Positions 8,909 through 19,110 are shown, counted from the first letter of the stretch. The stretch is DNA of 64,000 bases from Gammaproteobacteria bacterium (GCA_016125505.1 WGLP01000006.1:1-64000), one strand, 5' to 3'. Notes: generated by a model not told the origin, from the letters alone. A program made the numbers and translations.

Positions 8909-8945
8909 GGACTCACCGGGATTGGCAACCCCGGCGAGTCCTTTT
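8909..8945. terminator. Hairpin just downstream of the yeeE stop
   Basis: Arms 8909-8920 and 8930-8941 pair as GGACTC-CCGGG with CCCGG-GAGTCC around one internal mismatch. On the plus strand TTTT follows. It could terminate plus-strand read-through from matB, and its position right after the yeeE stop suggests it also ends that transcript, although no T run follows on the minus strand. Confidence 0.5.
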
Positions 8946-8949
8946 CACA

Positions 8950-10227
8950 TCAAATGGCTTCCAGTTGACGCATGCCGCCCGGCAACAATTTCATATCGAC
9001 CAGAGCGGTCGTAAAGGCCTTAAAGAACGTTGCCTCGGATTCGTACACCATCTTGTAGTACTGGATCTTCATGGTCAGTGCACTGCCAAAGACGATGCTG
9101 ATAAAGACGAGGAAGGAACCTAAGGCCAGAGTAGAAATACCAGTGATACCCTGCCCGATAGTACAACCGAGCCCCAGAACGCCGCCAAAGCCCATCAGAA
9201 CGCCGCCGATCATGTGCGTGATGAAGTCCTTGAACGAGGCAAACCATTCGATGCGGAAACGCCGGGTAATCAATGACCAGATTAACGAACCTACGATGAC
9301 CCCAATAACTGACATCACACCGAAGGTCAGGAAGGTCTTGGCAAAGCCGGAGCCAGCATATCCAAACGCCTGACCGATAGGACTAATGAACGTAAAGGAC
9401 TGTGGCAACAGATTGGTCGAACCATTCTTCGGTTTGCCCACGCTGCTATCCATGGCGAAGTCCCAGTTATTGTAAAACTGGGTCAGGGTTTGCTTGCCGT
9501 CGGCCCCGTTAACCATGACATGGGACGTGATGTACCATGCGGCAATGACCGCCAGACCGATGACAATGCCGGCAAACACATTATCGAAGCTCTTACGAAA
9601 ATCGGCGGAGCGGAACAGAATCACAAGCGCAACAATGCCGATGACGGCACCGAGGATCATGCGCATGGTCATAGGGTCAACACCAACCGCACCGCCCACG
9701 ACACTGCCCAGATCCTGGCTACCGGAGAGCGTAATCGATGCCTTGCCTAACCAGGGCGCAAACAGGGTCTGGTACCAGGTGCTCGTAAGTTGCTTGTACG
9801 GGTCGACCATGAAATAGGCGATCACGGCAATCGTCACAAACACAAAAATCGACTTGATGTTGCCACCGCCGATGCGGATGAGTGTCTTATTGCCACACCC
9901 ACTGCCCAGGGTCATACCGATGCCGAACAGAAAACCACCCAGCAGGTATCGCCCCCACTGAAATTCGCCACCGCGATACGGCGGCAATGTTGTGGCGCTA
10001 AGATTCACGAGCCCCATCGACTCAAGAATGACCACGCCAATCATGGCAACGGTACCGGCAAGGATCCAGGCCCGGAAACGTCCGGAATCACCCATGTTCA
10101 CCAGGTCAGACACCGCACCCATGGTGCAAAAGTTGGTCTTGTTCGCGACCATGCCAAGAATCACGGAAATCACGAAGGTCGACCACAGGAACATTGACTG
10201 AGCGTCAAAAAAATTATCATAAGTCAT
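8950..10227 (-). CDS. yeeE: YeeE/YedE family sulfur-compound transporter (TsuA-like)
   Basis: Members of this family import thiosulfate or related reduced sulfur species across the inner membrane. The product (425 residues) has many hydrophobic segments and the family's conserved cysteine motifs in both halves: NFCTMGAVSD near the N terminus, GSGCGNKTLIRIGGGN, and GLGCTIGQGITG near the C terminus. The chosen ATG has GAGGGG about 8 bases upstream; a GTG 9 bases earlier would sit directly on that ribosome site. It is a single gene between queC and tRNA-Lys. The nearby sox genes fit a sulfur-metabolism role; the substrate is not certain. Confidence 0.87.
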   Translation of the reverse strand: MTYDNFFDAQSMFLWSTFVISVILGMVANKTNFCTMGAVSDLVNMGDSGRFRAWILAGTVAMIGVVILESMGLVNLSATTLPPYRGGEFQWGRYLLGGFLFGIGMTLGSGCGNKTLIRIGGGNIKSIFVFVTIAVIAYFMVDPYKQLTSTWYQTLFAPWLGKASITLSGSQDLGSVVGGAVGVDPMTMRMILGAVIGIVALVILFRSADFRKSFDNVFAGIVIGLAVIAAWYITSHVMVNGADGKQTLTQFYNNWDFAMDSSVGKPKNGSTNLLPQSFTFISPIGQAFGYAGSGFAKTFLTFGVMSVIGVIVGSLIWSLITRRFRIEWFASFKDFITHMIGGVLMGFGGVLGLGCTIGQGITGISTLALGSFLVFISIVFGSALTMKIQYYKMVYESEATFFKAFTTALVDMKLLPGGMRQLEAI

Positions 10228-10327
10228 CCGACTCACCCCTCAACTTACTGATTATTAATGTGTTTTTGCCAATCTGGTTAATAAATAGCGGCGCATTATA
10301 GCCTGATCCAGGTGTGGCTGTCAGTGC

Positions 10328-11023
10328 TCACTTTGGGAGAGAACTGGCCTGATAAATCGTCGGGTCGGGGATCCCGGCGGCAAGAAAACCTTCGCGACGC
10401 AATCGACACGCATCGCATTCGCCGCAGGCGGCGCCAGACGCATCCGGGTCATAGCAGGAAATGGTCAGACCGTAATCCACGCCCAGATCGATACCACGCT
10501 GGATAATCTGGGCCTTGGTCAGATGGATCAACGGGGCATGAACGGCGAAATGCTGACCTTCTACCCCGGCGCGTGTTGCCAGATTGGCAAGCCGCTCAAA
10601 GGCCCGAATGAATTCGGGTCGACAATCAGGGTAGCCGGAATAGTCCACCGCGTTGACACCGATAAAGATGTCATACGCCCCGAGGACTTCGGCCCAGCCC
10701 AGCGCCAGGGCCAGGAACACGGTGTTCCGTGCCGGCACATAGGTAATGGGAATACCAGCCGATCCGTGTTTGGGCACGTCTATGCTCTCATCCGTCAGCG
10801 CCGAGCCACCAATCTCATTCAAATTGAGCACGACACGTTTGTGTATGTTAACGCGGGCACGCCGCACCACGTGTTGTGCTGCCTCCAGTTCACAGCGATG
10901 ACGCTGTCCATAGTCAAAACTGATGGCATGACAGTGGTATCCCGCTTGTTGGGCAATCGCCAGTGTCGTTGCGGAATCAAGCCCGCCCGACACCAGGACA
11001 ACCGCTTTTTTTTCTTGCGACAT
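10328..11023 (-). CDS. queC: 7-cyano-7-deazaguanine synthase QueC
   Basis: QueC makes preQ0 from 7-carboxy-7-deazaguanine, ammonia and ATP in queuosine biosynthesis. The 231-residue protein has the PP-loop ATP motif [16 protein letters not shown] near the N terminus and a zinc-binding CYDP...CGECDAC cluster near the C terminus. The queE gene, for the preceding enzyme, is 11 bases upstream on the same strand. Length and motifs are normal. Confidence 0.96.
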   Translation of the reverse strand: MSQEKKAVVLVSGGLDSATTLAIAQQAGYHCHAISFDYGQRHRCELEAAQHVVRRARVNIHKRVVLNLNEIGGSALTDESIDVPKHGSAGIPITYVPARNTVFLALALGWAEVLGAYDIFIGVNAVDYSGYPDCRPEFIRAFERLANLATRAGVEGQHFAVHAPLIHLTKAQIIQRGIDLGVDYGLTISCYDPDASGAACGECDACRLRREGFLAAGIPDPTIYQASSLPK

Positions 11024-11034
11024 CGTGTTCCTTG

Positions 11035-11706
11035 CTAATGACCGGGGGCGTCACCCCAGATCAATTTGTGCAGCTGCATCTGAACGCGTACCGGCAACCG
11101 GTCTGCAAGCACCCATTCCGCCAGGTCACGCAATGCGAGCTGACCATAACTCGGTGAAAACAGCACTTCACAACGTTCAGTCAAATGAAATTCAGCAAGT
11201 TTGGACACCGCCCATTCATAGTCATGGCGGTTACACAGCACAAACTTGATCTGATCACTCGCTGTCAGCCAGTCGATATTGGCATACCGATTCTTATCGA
11301 CCTCGCCTGATCCCGGGGTTTTCAAATCCATGACTTTCACCACCCGCGGATCGACCTCGGCGATATCCATGGCGCCACTGGTTTCCAGCGATACCTCATA
11401 GCCATTGTCGCACAACACTTTCAACAGCGCATGACAGGCCTTCTGTGCCAGAGGCTCGCCACCGGTAACGGTGACATAGTGAGTCCCGTATTTTGCCACT
11501 TCATTCAGGATGTCGGGTATCGTCCACCAGCTTCCACCGGTAAATGCATAGCTGGTATCGCAGTATTCACAGCGTAAGGGACACCCCGTGAGACGAATAA
11601 ACACCGTGGGAATACCGGTGGTACGCGTCTCGCCCTGCAAGGAATGGAAAATTTCCGTCAGACGCAGTTTCAGTCCGGTTTCCTGGGTGACTATCGAATC
11701 CGACAT
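11035..11706 (-). CDS. queE: 7-carboxy-7-deazaguanine synthase QueE (radical SAM)
   Basis: QueE is a radical S-adenosylmethionine enzyme that contracts carboxy-tetrahydropterin to 7-carboxy-7-deazaguanine. The 223-residue protein shows the iron-sulfur motif [14 protein letters not shown] and the downstream VTGGEPL motif. It lies between cpoB and queC in the gene order usual for gammaproteobacteria, and the two que genes are probably co-transcribed. Confidence 0.96.
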   Translation of the reverse strand: MSDSIVTQETGLKLRLTEIFHSLQGETRTTGIPTVFIRLTGCPLRCEYCDTSYAFTGGSWWTIPDILNEVAKYGTHYVTVTGGEPLAQKACHALLKVLCDNGYEVSLETSGAMDIAEVDPRVVKVMDLKTPGSGEVDKNRYANIDWLTASDQIKFVLCNRHDYEWAVSKLAEFHLTERCEVLFSPSYGQLALRDLAEWVLADRLPVRVQMQLHKLIWGDAPGH

Positions 11707-11743
11707 GCGCCTGTGTGTACTGAAATGAAACAGTTCCGATCGA

Positions 11744-12631
11744 CTAACGGTTGAGTCGAATCTTTTGCAGGAGGTTTTGCGCCTGCCCCGCCTCGGTCGT
11801 TCCCGGATAGGATTTTATCAATTGATTAAGAATGGTTTCCGCAGCCTTGTTGTTTTTGAGCTCATACTGGCTGTAGCCGATTTTCAGCATGGCCTCAGCG
11901 ACCTTCGGGCTGGTCGGATAATTGTCTATGAGTTTCTGATAATCGTTGATCGCCTGTTTGAATTTGCGTTGCGCATAATCCGCCTCACCAATCCAGTATT
12001 GGGCAATGTGCGCATAACGACCCTTTGGATACTTGGCAAGAAAACCATTGAAGGCGGTGACGGCCTGGTCATATTTCAAATCGCGCAGTGTATCGAATGC
12101 CTTCTGATAGGCTTGTTGCTCGCCAGCATCATCCACCGGTGCAGCAGTATCGCTGGCGCCGGCCGCCGGAACGGGTTGCACTGTTTGCGTTGCCGCAGCA
12201 TTGCCCGTCGGGATCGGCGTGGCCGGTTGCGGAGTGACGCCAGTCGTGCCGGAATTACCCGGCTCATTACGTTCCAGCCGCAGCAAACGCCGATCGATAT
12301 CCACATACAGATCACGCTGACGTTGCTTGATCTCGTCCAGCTGGTGGGACTGCAATTCCAGATCACCACGCAGTTTCTGGATTTCGCTTTGCAGGGTATC
12401 CATCCGCATCAGCATATCGCCCAAGCCCTGACTATTCAGGATGCGTTCCAGGCGATCGAGACGTTCTTCTGTCGTCAGTTTGCGTGTATTCATCTCAGGC
12501 GCGGTATTCGGTGCGCTGACACTGGACGCATCATCACTGCCGGAGCGCAATTGAATGTCCCTGGCCTGTACCGGCTGTACCGCCGATAAGGCCCCACACA
12601 CCAAACTGACGATCAGAAGACTGGATCTCAT
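11744..12631 (-). CDS. cpoB: Cell-division coordinator CpoB (YbgF), Tol-Pal associated
   Basis: CpoB is a periplasmic protein that couples peptidoglycan synthesis to Tol-Pal-driven outer-membrane constriction. The 295-residue product has a signal peptide (LLIVSLVCGALSAVQPVQA), a coiled-coil trimerisation segment (about 55-120), a linker rich in P, T and A, and C-terminal TPR repeats (AFDTLRDLKYDQAVTAFNGFL, AQYWIGEADYAQRKFKQAI, MLKIGYSQYELKNNKAAE). It follows pal directly, completing the tol-pal operon. Confidence 0.95.
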   Translation of the reverse strand: MRSSLLIVSLVCGALSAVQPVQARDIQLRSGSDDASSVSAPNTAPEMNTRKLTTEERLDRLERILNSQGLGDMLMRMDTLQSEIQKLRGDLELQSHQLDEIKQRQRDLYVDIDRRLLRLERNEPGNSGTTGVTPQPATPIPTGNAAATQTVQPVPAAGASDTAAPVDDAGEQQAYQKAFDTLRDLKYDQAVTAFNGFLAKYPKGRYAHIAQYWIGEADYAQRKFKQAINDYQKLIDNYPTSPKVAEAMLKIGYSQYELKNNKAAETILNQLIKSYPGTTEAGQAQNLLQKIRLNR

Positions 12632-12632
12632 C

Positions 12633-13151
12633 TTACATTCCCGGATAGGTGATTTCGACGCGGCGATTCAGACGCCAGGCGGATTCGTCATGACCAAGCG
12701 CGACAGGGCGCTCCTCACCAAAACTGACGACATCGATCTGGGACTTTGCGACACCCTGCAACTGCATAAGCTGGCTGACGGCCTTGGCCCGGCGCTCGCC
12801 CAGGGCAATATTGTACTCGCGGGTACCACGCTCGTCAGTATGACCTTCGAGGACAACCTTGATATTCGGGTGCTCAACCAGGTATTTGGCGTGCGCGATA
12901 ATAACATCGCGATCTTCCGGGTGAATATCCGACTTGTCATAATCGAAGTAGATCGTGTGTTTCGACAAGGGATTGTTCGGGTCTTCGAACGGACTGCCGG
13001 TAAATCCGCCCTGCGCCTGTGCGGCACCGCGTTGCTCCTGACCTGTTGCCGCCTGCCCCTGTTCAGTCTCGCCCTTCTTGCTTGTAGAGGCACAGGCATT
13101 TAACAGTAGTGCAAACACACCAATTAATAAAATTTTTGTTCCATGACGCAT
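12633..13151 (-). CDS. pal: Peptidoglycan-associated lipoprotein Pal
   Basis: Pal anchors the outer membrane to peptidoglycan and is moved by the Tol complex during division. The start is the ATG at 13149-13151, which has AGGAG about 8 bases upstream; a longer frame upstream has no ribosome site and would bury the signal. The 172-residue precursor has a lipobox (LLLNACAS) and a C-terminal OmpA-like domain with VVLEGHTDERGTREYNIALGERRA, the diaminopimelate-binding motif. It lies between tolB and cpoB. Confidence 0.96.
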   Translation of the reverse strand: MRHGTKILLIGVFALLLNACASTSKKGETEQGQAATGQEQRGAAQAQGGFTGSPFEDPNNPLSKHTIYFDYDKSDIHPEDRDVIIAHAKYLVEHPNIKVVLEGHTDERGTREYNIALGERRAKAVSQLMQLQGVAKSQIDVVSFGEERPVALGHDESAWRLNRRVEITYPGM

Positions 13152-13176
13152 AAAGTTATCTCCTGACAGAGTGAAT

Positions 13177-14499
13177 TTATTGATCGGATTTATAAGGTGA
13201 CCACGCTGGTTCACGTACCTCACCCTGTAAAAAACGTAATTTCTGGCTAGCCCGGCCGTCCGAGGAAACCACGGCCAGCACGCCCTTACCGCCCAGTTGC
13301 GACGCGTAAATGATCATGTTGCCATTGGGTGAAAAACTGGGGGACTCATCCAGGTTCCCATCTGACAAGATCGACAACTGATTTGTCGTCAGATCCAATA
13401 CGGCGATTCGATAGCGCCCCCCCGTATTGTTTACCATGGCGACCAGCTTGCCATTTGGCGAGACATCCGGGCGCATATTCTCAATGCCATCATAGGTCAG
13501 ACGTGCAGGATTACCCAGGCGCCCCGTCTCCCCGACCGCGACCTTGTACAATTGGGCATTTCCGCCGCGGTCCGACATGAAAATCAGGCTTCGACCATCG
13601 GGTGACCAGGTCGGCTCGACATCGATGGCATAATTGTTGGTTATTCGGTAAAGACTGCGCGTGAGCAAGTCCATAATATAAATTTCAGCATTACCATCCT
13701 TGGAGAGCGACATCGCCATGCGCCGACCATCGGGTGACCAGGCTGGCGACAGACTCGAACCGGAAAAATTGGTGAGTTGTGTCGTCTGTTTGGTATAGAT
13801 GTTCTGTACGTAAATCTGCGGATGGCCTGAGGCATACGACACATACGCCAACTGCTTGCAATCCGGCGACCAGGCAGGACGCAGGATTGGCGAACTCGAT
13901 TTCAGCAGAATTTGCTCGTTGTAGCCGTCCGAATCGGAAATCGCCAGTTGATAAGAGGACTTCCCGTTCTTGCCATGCAGCACCGTAATGTAGGCAAGAT
14001 AGGTATCGAAGGCACCGCGCTCACCGGTAATTGCCTGATAGATCAAATCACTAATGTGATGGGAAAGCCGGCGTAAGGCCGTTGCCGTGACCTGGAAACT
14101 TTGCCCGATCATCTGCTTACCCTGGTCCACGTCCATCAGCTGGAACTGGACCTGGAAACTGCCATTCCCCAGTGCCTGTACTTTACCGACTACCAGATAC
14201 TTCATTTTTGAATTTCGCCAGGTGGCAAAATTCACTTCGCGGCCATCGTGCGGGCGCTCAATCATGTCTTTCTCCGCCATCGGCGCAAAGCGACCGCTGC
14301 GCTGCAGATCGCCGGAGATGACATCCGTCATATGCAAGGGCTCGATACCCGCCCCCTGCCACTGAAACGGCACCACGCTAATCGGCGTGGCATTGTCCAG
14401 CCAGAGAGTTACGTCAATGGTCAGTGCGGCCCGGCTTGGCGTGACACACGCCAGGTTTAACACCACGATCACAAATCCAATTTTGAGTTTTTTCCACAT
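13177..14499 (-). CDS. tolB: Tol-Pal system protein TolB
   Basis: TolB is a periplasmic protein that binds Pal and TolA. The 440-residue product has a signal peptide (IGFVIVVLNLACVTPSRA), an N-terminal D1/D2 domain and a six-bladed beta-propeller of repeated PAWSPDG / PTWSPDGRSLIFMSDRGG motifs. It sits between tolA and pal in the standard order and has the normal family length. Confidence 0.97.
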   Translation of the reverse strand: MWKKLKIGFVIVVLNLACVTPSRAALTIDVTLWLDNATPISVVPFQWQGAGIEPLHMTDVISGDLQRSGRFAPMAEKDMIERPHDGREVNFATWRNSKMKYLVVGKVQALGNGSFQVQFQLMDVDQGKQMIGQSFQVTATALRRLSHHISDLIYQAITGERGAFDTYLAYITVLHGKNGKSSYQLAISDSDGYNEQILLKSSSPILRPAWSPDCKQLAYVSYASGHPQIYVQNIYTKQTTQLTNFSGSSLSPAWSPDGRRMAMSLSKDGNAEIYIMDLLTRSLYRITNNYAIDVEPTWSPDGRSLIFMSDRGGNAQLYKVAVGETGRLGNPARLTYDGIENMRPDVSPNGKLVAMVNNTGGRYRIAVLDLTTNQLSILSDGNLDESPSFSPNGNMIIYASQLGGKGVLAVVSSDGRASQKLRFLQGEVREPAWSPYKSDQ

Positions 14500-14502
14500 A
14501 AT

Positions 14503-15330
14503 TTACATTTTCTTGTCTGCGCGTACAGGTAACGTCAGGGTACGAAATTCGTCGAACAGCCCGCTTTCCGCCGATGGGACAGGTAAAGGCGATGCCGCTT
14601 TCACCGCTGCAATGACAGACTGATCATACACAGGATCGCCACTGCTTTTCGATAATTCGATGTTAATCACCTCGCCACCGGGAATCAATTGCACCTGGAG
14701 TTCGCATACCAGGCCCGAATTCGTGGATGGCGGCATAATCCAGTTCTGGTAGATCCTGTTTTCGATCGCATTCATGTACTTATCGATCTCGGTCTGCCTT
14801 GCCTGCAGCGCGGCACGCCGTTGTGCGGCGGCGGCCTGCTCCGCCTTCATGCGCTGCGCCTCCGCGGCCAACTGCTGTTTCAGGGCCTGCTCATTCTTGG
14901 CCTGCTCCCGGCGTTGTTCCTCTTCCTGACGCTTGCGTTCCTGTTCTTTCTTGCGCTGCTCTTCCGCCTGTTTTTGCTTGCGTATCTTTTCCTGCTCTTT
15001 TTCCAGGGCAATGCGTTCCTGCTGTTTTTTCTGTTCAGCCTGTCTTTGCGCGCGCAGATCGGCCAGACGTTTTTCCTCGGACTTACGCTGGCGAATCAAC
15101 TCCTCCTTTTCACGCCGTGCGCGCTCATCCTGAGCCTTCATTGACTGGAGTTCTTTCTCAACCTGCTTTTCGTCAACCGTAGTGACCTGCACGGTTGGCG
15201 GTTGCGTCGACGCCGCACGCTGGTCCGATTTGAAATGGAAGCTGACACCGAACAGGATCAGGAAAAATACATGCACCAGGATCGCGCCAATCGCATAACG
15301 CGGGTGCTTTTTAATCATCTCCAGCATCAA
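14503..15330 (-). CDS. tolA: Cell-envelope integrity protein TolA
   Basis: TolA spans the periplasm and transmits proton-motive energy from TolQR to Pal. The 275-residue protein has one N-terminal membrane helix (YAIGAILVHVFFLILFGVSF), a long charged helix of K/E/Q/R repeats (about 55-185) and a C-terminal globular TonB-like domain (YQNWIMPPSTNSGLVCELQVQLIPGG...). Its start overlaps the tolR stop by 4 bases. It is shorter than enterobacterial TolA because the helical stalk is shorter. Confidence 0.95.
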   Translation of the reverse strand: MMLEMIKKHPRYAIGAILVHVFFLILFGVSFHFKSDQRAASTQPPTVQVTTVDEKQVEKELQSMKAQDERARREKEELIRQRKSEEKRLADLRAQRQAEQKKQQERIALEKEQEKIRKQKQAEEQRKKEQERKRQEEEQRREQAKNEQALKQQLAAEAQRMKAEQAAAAQRRAALQARQTEIDKYMNAIENRIYQNWIMPPSTNSGLVCELQVQLIPGGEVINIELSKSSGDPVYDQSVIAAVKAASPLPVPSAESGLFDEFRTLTLPVRADKKM

Positions 15331-15761
15331 TTGCTCCGCGTTGGTTTGGTCACCAGGCTGAAGTTATCGACGCCGGCTTCATTCAGGATGGACATGGCAT
15401 TGATTACCTTGCCATAGTCTGCCTGCACATCGCCCTGAATCAGGATTGGCAGATCCGGATATTGCTTGCGACGCGCGACAACCCGTGTCACCAGCACATC
15501 CGCAGTCACGGCCTTCTTCGGCGAATCACCCAGATTGACATACAGGCGGCCATTGGCATCCACCGATACCACAATGGGCGGCTGTTTGCTCTGAGGCATG
15601 GCCTTGGCACGAGCCTCCGGCAGCTTTACCCGGTAACCCTCCGTCAACAACGGTGCCGTAATCATAAAGATGGTAAGCAAAACCAGCATGACATCAATGT
15701 AAGGCACCACATTGATCTCGGACATTCGTTTCTTCTGGTAGCGTTTGGCCGGTTGCGCCAT
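15327..15761 (-). CDS. tolR: Tol-Pal system protein TolR
   Basis: TolR is an ExbD-like inner-membrane protein that forms the proton-conducting stator with TolQ. The 144-residue product has a single membrane helix with the functional aspartate in the INVVPYIDVMLVLLTIFMI pattern and a periplasmic domain. tolQ lies just upstream and tolA overlaps its stop. Confidence 0.96.
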   Translation of the reverse strand: MAQPAKRYQKKRMSEINVVPYIDVMLVLLTIFMITAPLLTEGYRVKLPEARAKAMPQSKQPPIVVSVDANGRLYVNLGDSPKKAVTADVLVTRVVARRKQYPDLPILIQGDVQADYGKVINAMSILNEAGVDNFSLVTKPTRSN

Positions 15762-15780
15762 AAGTCACTCGTTACCGTTA

Positions 15781-16455
15781 TCAGGCCTTGGCCTGGCGTT
15801 GTAAAACCGTGGAAAACTCCTCGACGAAGTTGTCATAACGTCCCATGACGCGTTCGAGATCGTTGGCGAAACGGTTGTAGGCGATCACCGCGGGAATCGC
15901 GGCAAACAAACCGAAGGCTGTGGCTACCAGGGCTTCCGCAATGCCCGGTGCGACATCGCCAATGGATGCCGTGGATGAAGTACCCAGGTGCTGAAAGGAA
16001 TTCATGATCCCCCAGACGGTACCGAACAGGCCGACATAGGGACTGGTTGAACCCACGGTGGCAAGGAATGAAAGATGGCTTTCGAGATTTTCATATTCCC
16101 GGTTCAGGGCAACACGCATGGCACGCTGCGCACCCTCCACGATAGACATGGCATCCAGGCCTGTCTGCTTGCGCAAATGAATGAATTCCCGGAAGCCGGC
16201 CTCGAAAATGGCTTCCATGCCTGTAAGCCTGTCGCGTTGTGTCGAAATCTTTTTATACAGCTCCCCCAGATCCGCGCCTGACCAAAAACGCTTTTCGAAA
16301 GCCAGGAGGTCCTTGCGTGCGCGTTTGAGCACGGAGCGTTTATACAGAATTACGGTCCAGGAATACATGGATGCCAGTACTAACAGGCCCATGACGACTT
16401 TGACGATCAAACTGGCCTTCAACACCAGTTCGATAATGGATAAATCCGTTGCCAC
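15781..16455 (-). CDS. tolQ: Tol-Pal system protein TolQ
   Basis: TolQ is an ExbB/MotA-like proton-channel protein with three membrane helices. The 224-residue product shows FLATVGSTSPYVGLFGTVWGIM and ALVATAFGLFAAIPAVIAYN, both diagnostic for the family. It is the first Tol gene after ybgC, with 2 bases between the two genes. Confidence 0.97.
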   Translation of the reverse strand: MATDLSIIELVLKASLIVKVVMGLLVLASMYSWTVILYKRSVLKRARKDLLAFEKRFWSGADLGELYKKISTQRDRLTGMEAIFEAGFREFIHLRKQTGLDAMSIVEGAQRAMRVALNREYENLESHLSFLATVGSTSPYVGLFGTVWGIMNSFQHLGTSSTASIGDVAPGIAEALVATAFGLFAAIPAVIAYNRFANDLERVMGRYDNFVEEFSTVLQRQAKA

Positions 16456-16457
16456 CT

Positions 16458-16883
16458 TTACTCCTTATCCCGCCACAATCGACGGATTGCGGGTGGCAAG
16501 GCAACAGGCCTGAAGGTACTTGCCTTCAGACAGACAATCTTTACCGTTCCTTTGCACAACACACCCGATTCGCTTTGTTTTGTAATTTGTTGAGCCAGCG
16601 TCATGGTCGCTGCGCTGGCGTCTACCAATTGCACATCGATGATTAACGCATCATTCAGACGGGCGGGTTGTAAATAGTCGACCTCAATATGCCGCACGGC
16701 GAATAAGACATCTTCCCTGGCAATGAGTTCATCCTGCTCAAATCCTAAATCGCGCAGCCATTCCGTTCGCGCCCGTTCCATGAATTTTAAATAATTTGCA
16801 TAGTAAACAACACCACCTGCGTCGGTATCTTCGTAATATACCCGCAGTGGCCATGAGAACCCGTTCACGAATCGATTATCCAT
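16458..16883 (-). CDS. ybgC: Acyl-CoA thioesterase YbgC (hotdog fold)
   Basis: YbgC hydrolyses acyl-CoA or acyl-ACP thioesters and associates with phospholipid synthesis at the inner membrane. The 141-residue protein carries the 4HBT-type signature VYYEDTDAGGVVYYANYLKF with the catalytic aspartate. It heads the tol-pal operon in the usual position. Confidence 0.94.
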   Translation of the reverse strand: MDNRFVNGFSWPLRVYYEDTDAGGVVYYANYLKFMERARTEWLRDLGFEQDELIAREDVLFAVRHIEVDYLQPARLNDALIIDVQLVDASAATMTLAQQITKQSESGVLCKGTVKIVCLKASTFRPVALPPAIRRLWRDKE

Positions 16884-16916
16884 CTCCAGGGAATCGGCGC
16901 TTAGCGCCGTCCGGAC

Positions 16917-17966
16917 TCAATTATCACCGAACAGATCCAATGCCGTTGGTGACTTTGTTGTTGCGCCGGATGTCGCCAGGCCGAAATGACGGTAAGCGTT
17001 GGCGGTCGCCACCCTGCCGCGTGGCGTGCGCATGATAAAACCCTGCTGGATCAAAAACGGCTCCAGTACGTCTTCAATGGTATCGCGTTCTTCACCGATG
17101 GCCGCGGCCAGGCTGTCCAGGCCCACCGGCCCCCCCTCGAATTTCTCGATAATGGTCAACAGTAATTTTCTGTCCATCATATCAAAACCGCTGGCATCCA
17201 CATCCAGCAAGTCCAAGGCCTGTTGTGCCACCGCGGCGGTGATCTCACCATCGGCCTTCACCTGGGCAAAATCGCGCACCCGTCGCAACAGGCGATTGGT
17301 AATCCGCGGTGTCCCGCGGGAGCGTGCGGCAATCTCGCGGGCACCGGCATCGTCGATCTTTACTCCAAGGATACCCGCCGAACGCGTCACGATCTTAATC
17401 AGATCGTCCGTCGTGTAAAACTCCAGGCGTTGCACAATACCAAAGCGGTCGCGCAAGGGTGAGGTGAGCAATCCGGCGCGGGTAGTCGCGCCTACCAGGG
17501 TAAACGGCGGCAGATCCAGTTTGATCGAACGCGCCGCCGGGCCTTCACCAATCATGATGTCGATTTGGTAATCTTCCATGGTCGGATACAGGATCTCTTC
17601 CACCACCGGGCTCAGGCGATGGATCTCATCCACGAACAAGACGTCGCGCGGTTCGAGATTTGTCAGGATGGCAGCCAGGTCGCCCGGCCGTTCCAGCACC
17701 GGGCCGGACGTGTGCTTGAGATTGACGCCCAGTTCGTTGGCAATGATATGCGACAGTGTGGTTTTGCCCAGTCCCGGCGGTCCGAAGATCAGGACATGGT
17801 CCAGTGCCTCATGGCGAGAGCGCGCCGCCTCGATAAAGATAGTCATTTGTTCGCAAACGGCGGGTTGGCCCACGTAGTCGGCCAGTTTGAGCGGGCGCAT
17901 GGCCCGGTCGAAGGTATCGTCACCGCGAAGACTGCTGCCCGAGATCAAACGGGATTCATCATGCAT
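16917..17966 (-). CDS. ruvB: Holliday junction branch-migration ATPase RuvB
   Basis: RuvB is the hexameric motor that drives branch migration with RuvA. The 349-residue protein has Walker A ([11 protein letters not shown]), Walker B ([11 protein letters not shown]), sensor 1 (LVGATTRAG) and the C-terminal winged helix ([17 protein letters not shown]). It follows ruvA by 15 bases. Confidence 0.98.
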   Translation of the reverse strand: MHDESRLISGSSLRGDDTFDRAMRPLKLADYVGQPAVCEQMTIFIEAARSRHEALDHVLIFGPPGLGKTTLSHIIANELGVNLKHTSGPVLERPGDLAAILTNLEPRDVLFVDEIHRLSPVVEEILYPTMEDYQIDIMIGEGPAARSIKLDLPPFTLVGATTRAGLLTSPLRDRFGIVQRLEFYTTDDLIKIVTRSAGILGVKIDDAGAREIAARSRGTPRITNRLLRRVRDFAQVKADGEITAAVAQQALDLLDVDASGFDMMDRKLLLTIIEKFEGGPVGLDSLAAAIGEERDTIEDVLEPFLIQQGFIMRTPRGRVATANAYRHFGLATSGATTKSPTALDLFGDN

Positions 17967-17981
17967 ATAAATAAGTATCCA

Positions 17982-18587
17982 TTAGCTGGCCGCCGCCTTG
18001 AGCGCCAGGCGGATAATTGCCTCGCTCTCCAGACCCTGGGTATCCACGTGTTGCAACAGGCGCGAGGCCTCCTGCGGTTTATAGCCCAGGGCCACCAACG
18101 CGCTCAGCGCATCCCGCTCCGCGGTATTCGACGGCGCGTTGCCGGCCGCCGCCTCTGCCGTTTGCGGCAACAATTCCACCGGCATATCGTCCAGGCGATC
18201 GCGCATCTCGATAATCAGGCGCTCTGCGGTTTTTTTACCGACCCCGGGCAGGCGGGTCAAGCTGGCCGCATCTTTCTGCTGCACGCAACGCGCAAATTCG
18301 CTGGCGCTGATCCCGGACAGGATCGTCAACGCCAGTTTGGCGCCGACACTGTTGACCTTGATGAGATGCCGGAATAACTGACGTTCCAGCGGTGTCGCGA
18401 ATCCGCACAAGAGCTGCGCGTCCTCGCGCACAATCAGGTGGGTATGCAGGGTAACGCGTTCGCCGACTGCCGGTAATTGATAAAACGTGGACATCGGCGC
18501 TTCCACTTCGTAACCGACACCATTGACATCCACCAGCAGGTGCGGCGGTTGTTTTTCCAGAAGAATCCCGGTTAAACGCCCAATCAT
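17982..18587 (-). CDS. ruvA: Holliday junction-binding protein RuvA
   Basis: RuvA holds the four-way junction and loads RuvB. The 201-residue protein has the N-terminal OB fold (MIGRLTGILLEK, VNGVGYEVEAP), helix-hairpin-helix motifs (LIKVNSVGAKLALTILSG, LTRLPGVGKKTAERLI) and the C-terminal RuvB-binding domain (ALVALGYKPQEASRLL). It lies between ruvC and ruvB. Confidence 0.98.
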   Translation of the reverse strand: MIGRLTGILLEKQPPHLLVDVNGVGYEVEAPMSTFYQLPAVGERVTLHTHLIVREDAQLLCGFATPLERQLFRHLIKVNSVGAKLALTILSGISASEFARCVQQKDAASLTRLPGVGKKTAERLIIEMRDRLDDMPVELLPQTAEAAAGNAPSNTAERDALSALVALGYKPQEASRLLQHVDTQGLESEAIIRLALKAAAS

Positions 18588-18594
18588 AATTTGC

Positions 18595-19110
18595 TTATCT
18601 CCAGCGTGTATGCCGACGTCGGGTCATGGCAATCTGCACCGGGGCATTTCTGGCATGGCCATGGCACAGGGCAACCGCCAGCGCATCAGCGGCATCGCTT
18701 TGCAGCGTACTCTGCACCCCCAGGATGGCACGCACCATATGCTGTACCTGCGGTTTACTGGCATTGCCGCGGCCCACCACGGATTTTTTGATGACCGCCG
18801 GCGCATATTCAAATACCGGGACATCGTTAAGCGCGATTGCGGTAATTGCCGTCCCCCGTGCCTGCCCCAGCTTGAGCGCCGAATCCACATTACGCTGAAC
18901 AAATACACTCTCGATGGCGGCCTCCTGAGGCTGAAATTCTTCAATGAGCTGCACCAGTCCAAGGTGAATTTGTTTGAGCCTCTCCGCCACTTCCCCTTCA
19001 CCGACCCGCAAACAACCGTTTGTCACGCAGACCGCACGATTACCGTGTAATTCCACTACACCGTAACCCGTGAGGCGCGAGCCGGGGTCAATGCCAAGAA
19101 TACGTATCAT
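18595..19110 (-). CDS. ruvC: Crossover junction endodeoxyribonuclease RuvC
   Basis: RuvC is the metal-dependent resolvase that cuts Holliday junctions. The 171-residue product has the catalytic acids in ILGIDPGSRLTGYG (Asp8), AAIESVF and DAADALAVALCHGH. It is followed by ruvA after 7 bases and preceded by yebC, the common gammaproteobacterial arrangement. Confidence 0.97.
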   Translation of the reverse strand: MIRILGIDPGSRLTGYGVVELHGNRAVCVTNGCLRVGEGEVAERLKQIHLGLVQLIEEFQPQEAAIESVFVQRNVDSALKLGQARGTAITAIALNDVPVFEYAPAVIKKSVVGRGNASKPQVQHMVRAILGVQSTLQSDAADALAVALCHGHARNAPVQIAMTRRRHTRWR